From the NCBI GenBank assembly GCA_943704495.1, contig CALSCR010001696.1, forward strand, positions 1 through 22,222: 22,222 bases of DNA. The letters are read 5' to 3'. Positions 9,652 through 20,600 of this stretch are shown here, one piece after another. The translations under genes were made by a program, and so were the position numbers. This DNA comes from Pigoraptor chileana (lineage: Eukaryota > Opisthokonta > Filasterea). The notes beneath the pieces are model-generated. The model did no database searches. It was not told the origin of the DNA and saw only the letters and a program-made list of their open reading frames with translations. Position 1 is the first letter of the stretch; each line of letters opens with the position of its first letter.

Positions 9652-12600
9652 ATGGAGGCTGAGGGAGGACCGTTCGTCCCGCCGTCGGGCCCACGCCCTG
9701 CGGCACTCGGCGGCGGCCAGCTGACTCTGCCGTCGTTTACCGACTATTCCATCGCAGGCGTCCTCAATTTTCTTCACCAACAATGGACAAAGTAAGTGGG
9801 GATGCTGAATGGAGTATTGAATTTTTCGAGCAAAAGCTTGAGAGCATGCTGCAAGAAGTGTTGTGAATGGGTTTGAGCTTATTAAGCGCCAACACAATTG
9901 CAACTATGAAAGAGCACGAATAGTGGGGAAACACGAAATGCGCACTTTCATTAATCACTGCTCGCACCGTGGCGCGCCGCCTCAGATTCGAGCGGGAACG
10001 CACTCTGTGGGAGTCTGAGCGGTCTGAGTTATTGCAGCGCGTCGCCATTCTCGAGGGCGAGCGACGGGGCCATGACAATCTGAAGCGAGATCTTGTTCGC
10101 CGGATTAAGATGCTAGAGTATGCCCTCCGACAAGAACGTGCGAAGCATGCCGGGGCTATTGGAGGGACTGCGGCACCCGCAGTTGCGCCTCCCGCCACGA
10201 GCGCCGCCCCGTTGACGGCCGCTGCGGACGAGTCGGCATCTCGCACAAAGGCGCTTGCTGCAACGGGCAGGGAAGTGCTACGACGGTACCTTGGAGAATT
10301 GGGGCTCACCGACCATGCCATTCAGGTGCGCGTGTCACAGGCCGAGAGGTCTCTCGAGTCGTTGACGCGGCCGAGGGAAGAAGTGCCGTCGATACTCTCT
10401 GTCACAACAACACTTCCGCGGAGGGACGAGGAGCCCCAAACACCGTCCACGCCGCAAACCCCTGCACAACAGTCGGACGCCTCCGCTGCCACTTCTGCTG
10501 CCGCGGATGTTGATGAGGCACTGAGCGCCGCCGCCGATGCCATCTTTGATGCCGTAGCGGACGTTTCGGCAGAGTCGGAGGCCATGTCTGACTTTGACTT
10601 TTTGCAAGACGAGGACGATGGTGAGGGCGAGTCGTCATCATCGTCATCGTCATCCGGGGAGGAGGACGACGACGACAAGGAGAAGGAGGAGAAGGAGGAG
10701 AAGAGTGAGGCCGGCGAGGGTGATTCGAGTGCCACAACTGCACCCGCACCCGCACCCGCCCGCGTAGAGAACGTATCACCCGCCCCGGATGCGAAGGACG
10801 ATTCTGTCCCCGCGCCGCAGCAGAACAACTGGCTCAATGCGATTTCCAAGCCGCGTTCGTCGGAAAAAGTGTCTCCCGTTGTGGCTGCTGCAGCCGCCGA
10901 AAAGGCATCGCCTGCAACAGTGCCCACGGCGAACCTGAAGGATGTCAAGTCGGCTTCTGGAACGGAGGTGCGCTGGTTGCCTGTGTTCGTACTTCTGTGC
11001 CACTTAGTCAATCTCATGTGGCGTACCATGGAATAATGATCGATTTTTTGTGTTGATGCGGTAAGCGTGTTTGCCGCATTATGGAACTAATTTGACCCCC
11101 CTCTCTCCTGTTTTTGCTTATTTTGCTGCGACTATACCTGTTAGTCGTTTGATCCCAAGTTTGATTCGAACCAGTTGGCGAAGGTCATGAAGCATTGGGA
11201 GAGGGGCAAGAAGACGACTTCCAAGCCCTCCAGTGGAAAGAGTGGGTGTCTCGATTGTCCGCATGAAATCTGATCACTTGTGTGCTTCATACTGTAGTTT
11301 CTGTCATTGGCAATCACAACTAGCACTCACGCGTGTTTGTCTTCCCTATCTTCTTATTGATGCACACACTTCATACATGCACATGCATTGCGCGCACGCA
11401 CATTGCCAACCGTAGGCGGTGTGTTCAAAGGAAAGCCCGCCGAGATGGAAGAGTCCGAGTTTAACGTCGACGACGTGCTTGGGGAGCTCGCCTCCCTTTC
11501 CGTGCAGCCAGAGCAAGCGCCTCAGGAGGTGCGTCACCGCGCGGTCATTGCGCCATTGAATGTTGGATTGTGTGGTGTCCAGGTTGACTGTTTTGCGTTG
11601 CGAATTCGGTCGGTTATTTTGTGTTTCTGACTCTGGATTGTGGTACGAGCATGTGTGTCGGCTGCGTGTCGATGAACTGCTTCGGCGTGGACAGCGTTGC
11701 GACTGCACAATTTTACTGGTATTGACACGCTCGGGACAATAATGAATTGCAGGCATCCGCGGCCGCACCATCGGCAAAGAACTGGAAGCCCAAGTACACG
11801 CTGCGCGGGTGAGTGCAGCCATATCTAACTGGCGCCAACCGTATGGATATTGTAGTGTATGTCGGCGCTGTGATGTTTTATTTGTGCGTCGTAATGCAAG
11901 CGTGCTATGCGATGCTCGCGAGCCGATAGTTACCTCATACTGTTGTCATTCTCTTTATTTCCATTCCGTATTCCTATGAATGCACTACATGCAGTCACTA
12001 CGATGGAGTGCGCGCCCTTGCCTTTCACGACAGCGACCACCTGCTGCTCACGGCGTCTGAAGATCACACGGCCATGCTATGGAACCTGAGGACTGTACCG
12101 CCCGGTGGTGGTAAAAAGTAAGCCTTGTCTTGGTCCTTGGAGTTGGAATTACGCTTGATCCAAGCTCAGTCTTGACATTCGGTTGACTTCATTGCGAAGC
12201 TTCTCTCCTGTGCTCACGAGCGGTGCGTTATATCTCCTTGTTTGCTATGCAGAGCGACGCAATCCCCCGATATCGAGCCCCTGCAGACATACCGCGGCCA
12301 TACTGCGCCCATATTCAGCCTCGCATATTCGCCACTTGAATCTGTTTTCTTCTCGGGCTCCGCGGATCGCACCGTCAAAGTGTGGAAGCTTGCGCCCGCC
12401 GAGCTCCTTGAGCCGTTTGGACGATATGGTGCGTGTTTGTTTCATCTGTTTGGTTGTATTTTGGGAACGCCGAATGGATTTTGTCACTGGGAAGCGCCGA
12501 CTCGTGAATTGGAATGTCCTTTGATTGCGAGCTGATCTACTTTGCTAACTCACACGGCTGTTGTTTTGTTGTTTTTTTGTTCACTGGCATCCATCTTACG

Positions 12601-14073
12601 GTTGTGGTTTTGGCGGCCCGTTAACTTGCAGATCCACTCGTGTGCATGACAACGCTTGTTGGTCACACGGACGCCATTTGGGATGTCTCATCACACCCGA
12701 TCCACGCCGTGGTTCTCTCTGCGTCGGCCGACGGGTCTTGCCGTGTGTGGCGCTATGGACAGCAATCTCCCCTCGTGCAGTCTTATCGCTCACACGAGTC
12801 TGTTGGTGAGTGAAGTGTTTTTTTACTTGTATTCTGACCACCCTTTTGCAATCCCTCAATCGCCCCTCGTGATTCTGGCATATCCTGGTCAGTCAGTTTT
12901 CATTTTTTACTCTCTTCTTTTGCGTTGTGGACACATGCTTGCGACATTTGCTAATGCGCTTCCTGCCCCTGCTGTTGTTTCCCGTTTCTGTAGGCGTCCC
13001 TACGTCCACATCGTTCACTCCGTCGGACCACAACCGTCTTGTAACATCATATTCGGACTCGACTGCATGCGTGTATGATATTGAGACTGGAAAGCAGATT
13101 GTCAGTCTGGCCAGCAACGAATCATACGGTGGGTGCGCGGTTTCTGGGCGCGATGGATTGCTCACTCTCTCTCTCTCTCATTGTGGGACTGTTGACTTGA
13201 ATCATACATCTTTCTCTTGTGGTGTCTATGGGCATCGCACGATTTGGATCCTACATCTCAAACACTCATTCGATTTATCTTGTGGAGTTCGGGCATAACG
13301 CCTAAGACACTGTCATGAATCCTAAAGCTCTCTGGCACTCGCAGTTGAGTATGGGCTCGACTCAAAGACCACTTACACAAATCAATTAACTATTTGTGTT
13401 TTGTGTTTGTTCTTGCGCAGATGGAACGATCGGCACACAGATCAATAAGATTGTTTGCCATCCGACGCTCCCCATGGCGATCACAGCACACGAGGACAAG
13501 TACATTCGCTATTTTGATCTAAATTCTGGTGAGTGTCTGCAATCATGTCCTCTTGACCTGCTTTACATTTTTTAAAGTCAATACGGCGCTGGATTGGTGC
13601 ATGTCGCTCGCACGACGGCCTAATGCTGATCTGCGGTTCTTGTTGTTGTGCGTCCTCAGGCAAGTGTACACACTCTATGGTGGCTCATCTTGATGCCGTC
13701 AGCACTGTCGCGGTTGACCCGAGTGGCCTGTATCTACTCTCCGGAGGTGAGCACTATGTTCTTTTTGGAATAGCACAGGATGCGCATCTCTGGTTTGTGC
13801 GGCCCTTTGTTTTTGCACTGTGTGTGGTCGTTATGGTCGCTACCGCCTCTCATTCCGCGCCCCCGCGCCCCCACGCCTCTCCTCCCTCTCCTTCTCATCC
13901 CAGGCCACGACTGCTCCGTGCGTCTTTGGGACATTGGGCGCAAGTCGTGCGTGCAGGAGGTTTCGTCGCACCGGAAGAAGTTTGACGAGGGCGTTCAATC
14001 CCTTGGCTTCCATCCGTCGCAACCTTATATTGCGAGCGGCGGCGCCGACGGATCCGTCAAGATTTACGTCTGA
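9652..14073 (+). CDS. STRN: striatin (STRIPAK / PP2A B''' scaffold)
   Basis: Scaffold joining PP2A A/C to GCKIII kinases, MOB4 and STRIP in the STRIPAK complex, probably at membranes and cortex. Exons: 9652-9791, 9986-10967, 11145-11241, 11416-11528, 11753-11808, 11995-12117, 12253-12428, 12632-12805, 12994-13128, 13421-13528, 13660-13746 and 13904-14073. All phases close, giving 786 aa (human 780). An aromatic, caveolin-motif-like segment DYSIAGVLNFLHQQW lies at aa 31-45. A coiled coil at about 48-103 includes DLVRRIKMLEYALRQER. The striatin-specific segment REVLRRYLGELGLTDHAI lies at 141-158. A Ser- and acid-rich linker follows, then seven WD40 repeats from about aa 457 to the end, including GVRALAFH, LTASEDHTAMLWNL, LSGGHDCSVRLWDI and ASGGADGSVKIYV. 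ATG 9652 is the first good Met before the conserved region; the frame stays open upstream, so the exact start is less certain. Confidence 0.96.
10631..10655 (+). repeat. TCA/TCG trinucleotide tract in striatin
   Basis: A short imperfect run of TCA and TCG codons encodes about eight serines inside the striatin linker. It is followed at once by GAG/GAC/AAG runs giving an acidic and lysine-rich stretch. Such purine-skewed tracts also create long antisense ORFs without meaning. Confidence 0.8.
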
Positions 14074-14180
14074 GGGGAATTGTACCGCACTTGATATTCC
14101 GATGTTGTCAAGTCTTTGGGTCTCGCTCTTTCCCTCTCAATTGGACTCGATGGACGACACTGACTTTTGTATCCTGATTT

Positions 14181-14228
14181 ACTCCTCTCCTCTCTCTCTC
14201 TCTGTGGATCTCTCTCTCTGTGTGGATC
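14181..14228. repeat. CT microsatellite with a duplicated unit
   Basis: Two adjacent, imperfect copies of a (CT)n-GTG-GATC unit lie just after the striatin stop, probably in its 3' UTR. Replication slippage is the simple explanation. Confidence 0.7.
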
Positions 14229-14741
14229 CATGTGCATAAAGACACTAGCTTGAATTCTGCACCTGTCTGTGTGCCTCGCATCGCCTGTTCGTTGCCAGTT
14301 GATGGACTTTGACGTTATGGCCTGTGGACTGCTTATTAAATGGTGTAAAACCGGCAGCAGAGTCATTTTTCGGTCTGCGGTTTTTATTGTGTGTTTTGAG
14401 AGTCACGTGATCTGATCTGATTTCGGCGGACTTGAAATTCACTCCACTCGCTCCACTTGAGGCGTGAGTTGCGGGTTTGTTTTCCGTCTCACCAATCCAC
14501 AGTAACTGGCTCTCTATTGTCCCACAAAACCGCAACCCACAGCATTTTTGCCTCAGACGCCGACTGCATTCAACACACATGCAAATCAAAAAAAGGCATC
14601 ATTGGCCGGCGTGATTAAACTTCCCACATAAAAACCACGCAACTCGTCAGTTTAAAGGCATTCTAATCCATTGCACTTCAACGCTCTAAACTTTATCCCG
14701 AACGCAACAACACGCCTGTGAACTCGCGTTTTTCTTGTCAG

Positions 14742-14754
14742 GTTTCCAAGCAAC
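14742..14754 (+). promoter_or_regulatory. weak X-box-like sequence before the small two-exon gene
   Basis: GTTTCCAAGCAAC resembles the RFX X-box: a perfect right half-site AGCAAC and a left half-site with one mismatch, separated by one base. It lies only five bases before the candidate ATG at 14759, so it may be transcribed leader rather than promoter. Confidence 0.22.
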
Positions 14755-14758
14755 AACA

Positions 14759-15125
14759 ATGGAGTCCTACTTTGGGAAAATACCAATTGGGACGTCAGCG
14801 AGAGGTTGGTGCCGAAGTTGTGCAAACCCAACATCAAATTTGATCTTAAGCTGCGTACTGATGTGAACTCCGGCTTAAGACGGAAATGTCCATTATTCCA
14901 CGCTCACACACGGGTCTCCATGTGCGGCTTGCATTCTGCTATTCTACAGATGCGACAACGTTTTGGGGGAAATCGCCCGAAGGTACAACCAAAGCCGAGC
15001 CACTCCCGAAACCGCAATGCGACGAAAACGTATACGTGCGAACACCAATTCCACCACGCCGACAATCTGTGTCAGGCTATAGCGTGCTTGCGTTACGAGA
15101 GCGTGGCAACGGCAACAACCAGTGA
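14759..15125 (+). CDS. hypothetical small protein, two exons
   Basis: Candidate exons 14759-14804 and 14950-15125 give 73 aa with closed phase. The donor is AGAG|GTTGGT and the acceptor TATTCTACAG|AT, with a 145-nt intron, typical in size here. The start codon context is CAACAACAATGG. The protein begins MESYFGKIPIGTSAR and continues DATTFWGKSPEGT, then a Pro- and Arg-rich middle (TPIPPRRQ) and a short C-terminus. I do not recognise a family. It is basic and has no signal peptide or membrane segment. An unspliced alternative frame (14806-15162, 118 aa) overlaps but looks less protein-like. The donor is weaker than most in this window and no homologue is known to me, so this is a prediction only. 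Confidence 0.38.
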
Positions 15126-16082
15126 CTCAGCAATAATAGCTGTTGCCATCTACCCGGGATAAATGACACATTAATTACGCATTCAATGTCAATTGCACCG
15201 ATATAAGTTCAAGTCAAGTCCACGCAGTTAATTTTACTAATTGCGTCGGTCAGCAGACATCACTGGTCCATGCCAATGTGTGTGAAGTATGTATAAACGG
15301 ACAGCTCAAAAAAGCCAAGGCGGCATGTAGGTCGTTACAGTGAAACATGGAGTCCAACCACAAGGCAGCTTAGTTGAGCACAATTAAAGCAAGCAACAGA
15401 TGCGATCCGCTTGTATTTCCTTGGATTAAACGGCGATTCCATTAATTGTGTGGCGGCGGCGCCGGCGAATGGGGACATGTACAAAATGGACGGCGGCGCC
15501 TGGAAGGAGCGATATCCTCTCTCCATGACAACACAACACTACAACCACTCGCTGTTCCCCTATCTCACATTTTATGGTTCCTCCAGTACCATTGATGATA
15601 TGCGTGCAAGTCGCATACATTATATAGCACGACCCGCTCTTGTTGGTCGGCGAGATTAAGGATTTTTTCATTCAGATAGAACTGCAGAATATCACGGCGC
15701 CGAGACTGAGGGGTTACGTCTGATGACGACATTAGCACGAGCAGATGACGACGACTCTGTTTGGCAAAAATCAAAAAATAATAATTTGATTTCCATAGAG
15801 ACACGATACAGTCAATCGGCATCTGTTTTTCACACATCATTGTTTTGCTTCTCTGACGGCTTTCCAAGAACAACACACACAAACCATCTGAAATCTTCAA
15901 TCATGGATTCAACACGGCATACAGATACGCCACCGAACACACAACGGAGACACGCACCCACGCAACAAATCACGGTTGGATATCGCATCGATCTCCCTTC
16001 CTTTACTAAGACCCCTGCATTGAAGTTGAAAGTTTAGAAATCTAAATCACAACCTGATTCGGTTTGCAAAGTTTATTCAAAA
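15126..16082. other. spacer before the LIM gene
   Basis: Mostly AT-rich sequence with a short GC-rich island at about 15450-15505 (GGCGGCGGCGCC-like). It holds the weak minus-strand candidate at 15565-15732 and the upstream region of the LIM gene. Nothing else is supported. Confidence 0.45.
15565..15732 (-). CDS. weak candidate small ORF, unknown function
   Basis: A minus-strand frame beginning MSSSDVTPQSRRRDILQFYL reads 55 aa to a stop, with the charged, helix-like composition of a real protein. Alternatively a donor AAT|GTATGC at 15618 could join an exon at 15499-15335 (acceptor TCCAG|GCGCCG), giving 92 aa including ILYMSPFAGAAATQL. A CAG acceptor-like site lies just upstream, so the ATG might not be the true start. 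I recognise no family and neither model is verified. Confidence 0.2.
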   Translation of the reverse strand: MSSSDVTPQSRRRDILQFYLNEKILNLADQQERVVLYNVCDLHAYHQWYWRNHKM

Positions 16083-17165
16083 ATGTCGGCAAAGTGCGCA
16101 AAGTGCGATAAGACGGTCTACTCGACCGAGGAGATCAAGGCCGCTGGATCCACGTGGCACAAGCTCTGCTTTCAGTGTGAGTGCTTTTGTGTTTGGTGAA
16201 TATGTTTGAGTCGTAACCACGGTTACAATCACTTGTCAAAAGTTGCGTGAGCACTAACATTACATTCTACGCACACTACTATCTCCTTGACGTTCACAGG
16301 CTGCGACCCCAAGTGCGGCATCACCCTGAAGCTGAACACGTACAAGGGTCACGAGGGCAAGGTCTTTTGCGACAAGCACGTGCCCAAGCCCACCGCCACT
16401 TCCGTCATGGGCATGCAGACCGAGGCCGCCCTCAGTGAGTTGGTTGTGCGCAACTGTCACTGTCACTGATTTTCCAACTGTTTGAATATGCTAAATATTG
16501 ATAATGATGGCATCTTGTCTGTGCCTCGCAGATGCGCCGAAGAAGGGAGCAGAGGGACTCGGCAATGTTCAGAAGGGAACTGGCGAGAAGCCTAACCTTG
16601 GCGCTGATGCCCTGAGCGTGTCGCATGCCACATGTGAGTATAGCTGCATCCGTAGTGGCCAAGTGTTGTATGGACACTTGAAAGTATTTGTCTTGTGGTA
16701 GTTTATCTACCTCTCCTCTCTTGTCGGCTTGCCCGAGAGTCCATTGGCTCACTGCCCAAGACACTGACTTCGCCTCGTTGTTTGTGTGTCGCAGCTGCCC
16801 CCAACAAGGACACCGGCACCACCGGCAAGTTCCAGAAGGGAACGGGCGAGAAGCCCACCGTCGGCGCCGACTCGATCAGCATCCAGCACGCCACTCGTAA
16901 GTGTATTATTTGTTATGACTCTGTTTCAACACACGAAGCGCATTGCTTGGTGTGGCAATGTTTTTCAATTATTATTCTCGTTGTGTTGGTGATTCTCAGA
17001 CACACAATCCCAATAACAATCAAACCGCGCGCGCACGTTGCAGATGCCCCCAAGAAGGGCGCCGAAGGCCTTGGCACGATCCAGAAGGGCACGGGCAGCG
17101 CGCATAGCCTCAACGCAGACGACATTGCCACTGCAAATGAGGCCGCCCCCATCGATGAGGAATAA
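16083..17165 (+). CDS. single-LIM protein with three C-terminal 34-residue repeats
   Basis: Exons 16083-16176, 16300-16434, 16532-16633, 16795-16896 and 17044-17165 give 184 aa; all four introns are phase 1. Aa 5-58 form one LIM domain, with ligands C5, C8, H26, C29, C32, C37, C55 and H58. The stretch LKLNTYKGHEGKVFCDKHVP resembles the LASP/nebulin-type LIM domain, so a role with actin or the cytoskeleton is plausible but inferred. The second finger is unusual: CCDPKC gives C-x4-C where C-x2-C is normal. After a short linker come three repeats (aa 77-110, 111-144 and 145 on), sharing AP.K, QKGTG and a later AD. The first two are single exons of exactly 102 nt. The repeats match nebulin repeats in length but lack SDxxYK. 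There is no SH3 domain. The function of the repeats is unknown to me. Confidence 0.92.
16532..17145 (+). repeat. three exon-encoded 34-aa repeats
   Basis: Repeat units lie at 16532-16633, 16795-16896 and 17044-17145, separated by introns of 161 and 147 nt. Each begins with a split codon (phase 1) followed by Ala-Pro. Units 1 and 3 share KKGAEGLG and QKGTG; units 1 and 2 share QKGTGEKP and a GAD near the end. The introns between units look unrelated. Confidence 0.88.
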
Positions 17166-17646
17166 GCTCGCACATGGCCAATGTGTGTGTGCTTGTCTGT
17201 GTAGTATAGAGCTGCCCTCTTGTTGTGACGGTGGCGTGACAATCCGCTCATCCGTGTTTGCTGTACAAAGTCCGCGTGCCCAAAATTAATGCCGTCTGAT
17301 TTTTTGCCAATAATATGTTGTCTTCCATTGTTTGTATTGTCGGGTGTGGATGTATCGCTCATCTCGCGAAGCAATGGAACCAAAAACACATCAAACCATT
17401 TTGCAAAACGGGTTTGTTGAACTAACTATTAGATCGGAGGAGGGGGGAGGGTCGAACGCACGTGTCCACTCTTTTACTGTTTGCCTGTGACCACGGCAGC
17501 ACAGCGACATGTAGATACAAAGTGCGAATTTGCATATTCGGGGCGTGGGCAAATAGAAGACGGACGGGTGGTGGATCTAGAACACAGAAAACGCAGCACG
17601 CACTATAAATGCAACGCCTCCCACGTGAGAAGGCATATTTCGACAA
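17166..17646. other. convergent 3' spacer between LIM and AK7 genes
   Basis: Both genes end into these 481 nt, so it holds two 3' UTRs. No coding sequence is supported. A TATAAAT (17604-17610) and a CACGTG (17622-17627) occur, but no gene starts nearby, so they are probably chance. No clear AATAAA was found for AK7. Confidence 0.55.
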
Positions 17647-20600
17647 TTAAGTCGACGAAAACAAATACTCCGCAAGAAAGTCGATCGGATCCTCCGGTCG
17701 CGACTTGCACACCTCAATGAGGCCCTGGTGACAAAAAAGCACAAGAAAGCGATTAGATATTCTGCCAAAGGATGTGCATTTGAAGTTTGGAGCGCAACAC
17801 GGTCATTCGGGGTCAGACAGACACAAATGTCGCATCACAGCGGCGCTCATCGACGCCACAAACACAGAAACACAGGGGCAACGGACCTTTGTGAGGGTTG
17901 GCATCACGTGCTTCATGAGGTAGTTGCGGAGGGGAATCGACTGGGCTTCAAGCACCTCCTGCTCTTGCCTCTTGACCTCTTCCAGACGCGATTTCTGCAT
18001 TTATTCGGCGGCGTCAACACAGGGTGTGTCTGTCAGCATAATTTCCCCCTCAAACACGACACAAAGGCACATTCACACACCCAAAACGTGCGCATATGTG
18101 TTCACAGAGCCAAAATACGCACCCATTCGGCTTCCTTCTTGGATCGGTCGGCGGCCTCTTCTGCTTCTCTTCGTTCCCTCTCCTCATTCTCCACCGCCTC
18201 GCGCCGTGACTAATGGTGACCAAATAAAAACAACAACAAAAATCAGAGTTAACTTGCATTCCATGTTTCACCAAGAGTGAAAGTAACAAAGCCAACACAA
18301 CAGCAAAAGCACGACAGTAGTAACGGCATAATAACACGCACCCTCTCCTCTGAGGTGAGGCGGTTGATTTCGGCAAGCTCCTCCGCTGTCGGTCCGTAGT
18401 TGTGCGGCTGACCAATCGCGCGGCTCATTTCCTCAAAGAGCTTCGTCGGCTCATCGTCGGATTTGAGAATGATCGGATGCACTTCGCGCTCGTCAAAGAA
18501 GTTGAGCACCGTGTCATCTTCCGTGTTCGACTGGCGATAGGACTGCAGACGGCGCAGAAGACCTGTGGTTTGAAGAAGAGAGAAAGGTTGAGAGAGATAC
18601 GCACCACACCACACGCAATTGTGTACAAATCCGCACGTGATGGCCGTATCACAAACATAAAACAATCGCATACGCATGCACACGCACCATCCTCCGTGTT
18701 GTGTGTGCCGGCGACCTCTGCTTCGGGAAGGTTCATGACACGCTCCTTGAGAAAGTCATCAGACGCTTCGAGTGCGAGAACATACTCTGGCATAATGTTG
18801 TTTGGATCGCCGCGCTTGGCATCGTCATACGACTCGCCCTCGGGAACTGCACACAACACCAACATGACGCGGTGAAAGGAATGAAGCGGGGCAAATCGTA
18901 AGATTTCGCAGTTCTTCGTAAGACAAGTAAAAAACAATAATACATGCATATATACGCCCAACGGAATGACCAAACGCGGTGTGCGAAACCACAAGTAGTA
19001 GAATGACATTACAGTCAACATGCGCCACCACTCACGCTTAAAGAGCTCCTGTGCCTGCTCGATCGTCTTTGGAAATCCGTCCAAAACGTACCCCTGGTTT
19101 CGACAGGGCATCGACGAGAGTTTGTCGCGAAAAAACTGCACGACATGTTCGTCAGAGTACCGTCCGGCATTGTCCCTGGCGCTCTCCCTGAGCTCCTCGA
19201 GGAGCTCCTTGTCAGCCTCTGCCTGCGCATTGGCCTCCTCCTCGTCCTCGTCGCCATCGCCGCCGCCGCCGTTCTCGCGACCGACACGCCCGGCGCTCGT
19301 TGCCAGGCGACGGAGGGCGTCGTTGATGACGTCTTGAACACGAATGTGGTGCAGCTTATAGTGGGAGCACAGACGGGCGGCAAAGTAAGACTTGCCCGAC
19401 GCGGGGGGGCCGTGGATCATGATGCGAAGGGGGTGGAGGTTGCGGACGGTGCGATATTCCGCGATGATCGCATCAATGTTGTCGATGATGCCCTCCTGTG
19501 GAATTGGATAAAATGAGTGCGCGTGAAGGCATGCACGGAGACAGAAAGAAAGAGAACAGATACGGATGAGTGTGTGTGTGTGGAATAAGTCAGTCGTAAA
19601 ATATCACGAGGATTGTGTCAATAACTCCACAGCAAAAACAATGCCTTTGCCATCAGTGCAATGGAGATCCGCCATCAGCCATTACATGCGGGTGAATTCA
19701 AAATGCAGAGCCTGTCATGTTAAGAGGGCATAAGTCTTTGCAAAAGTTCGCCCTTGTTTGTTCACCACTACGCACCTCGCTGACCCATTCAAACTTGAAG
19801 TCCTTAATGAGCGTCGAATCAAGACGAACATCTACGAGCAGCATGTCGTAGTTGGCTTGCTCCAAGTCCTTTGTAAGAAGCGCATCTTCTTTCGAGATCT
19901 TCTTTGTCTTCCCCGTCCCGAGATTCGATGAAATGCACTACGCGTGACAACAAGTCAACGACAAGCCAACAACAACAACCACTGTTAGCGCATGCCCATA
20001 TACCATCAGTCCGCTGAACGTTCTTAATCCTCTGAAAAGACTATTTATCAACAAAAACTCCCACCTTCACGACTTCCTCGAGCGAATTTTTCGAGTCGTC
20101 GACGCAGACAATGTAGCGGCTCTCCGGCTGTCGATCCACAATGTGGTGCAAAGAGCTTGCAAGATCCTCAATGTGAATGGTGGGCACGACGTTGTCGCCA
20201 CGGCCAAAAATGTGGAGCTCCTGGGGATCTCCGTGCCAAGCCGACTGCACAAATGCAATAGACGCGACGCAGCAGTGCCAATGCAAAAACACGCCATCAG
20301 AGGATATGTACTCAGTTGCAGGCAAGACAAGGGCGCGATCACGACGGCTACGATAAAATGAGCCACAAAGCAACAGCAATAGATAGTTTGAATATCTATT
20401 ATACAAATGGCGACTATATTATTACAGGGCGACTACATGGCGACTGCCCCATCCATACCTTGAACAGAAAGTGGAAGATATTTTCGCCGCAGCCGTATGT
20501 AAGGCCCGTTGCGACGACAAAAGTGCTCAATTTGGACCGGTCTCCCTTTCCTGCCTTGACGACAGCCTTTTCGCAGTTGAGATGAGGGCGAAAGTTGGGA

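Larger units (their letters stand above)
14074..14758. other. striatin 3' region and spacer
   Basis: This holds the striatin 3' UTR and the upstream region of the next candidate gene. It contains a pyrimidine microsatellite (about 14181-14228) and one CACGTG palindrome at 14404-14409. Open frames on the minus strand (14245-14589) show no domain-like sequence, and I found no sign of splicing into a recognised protein. Confidence 0.5.

Noticed and set aside
10322-11029. A 235-codon minus-strand frame rich in Ser and Asp
   Set aside because: Antisense to the striatin linker; the serine and acidic runs are the complement of low-complexity codons.
14245-14589. A 114-codon minus-strand frame
   Set aside because: No recognisable motif or helix pattern; lies in the striatin 3' region.
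17604-17627. TATAAAT plus CACGTG near the AK7 stop
   Set aside because: No gene starts nearby; it lies between two convergent gene ends.
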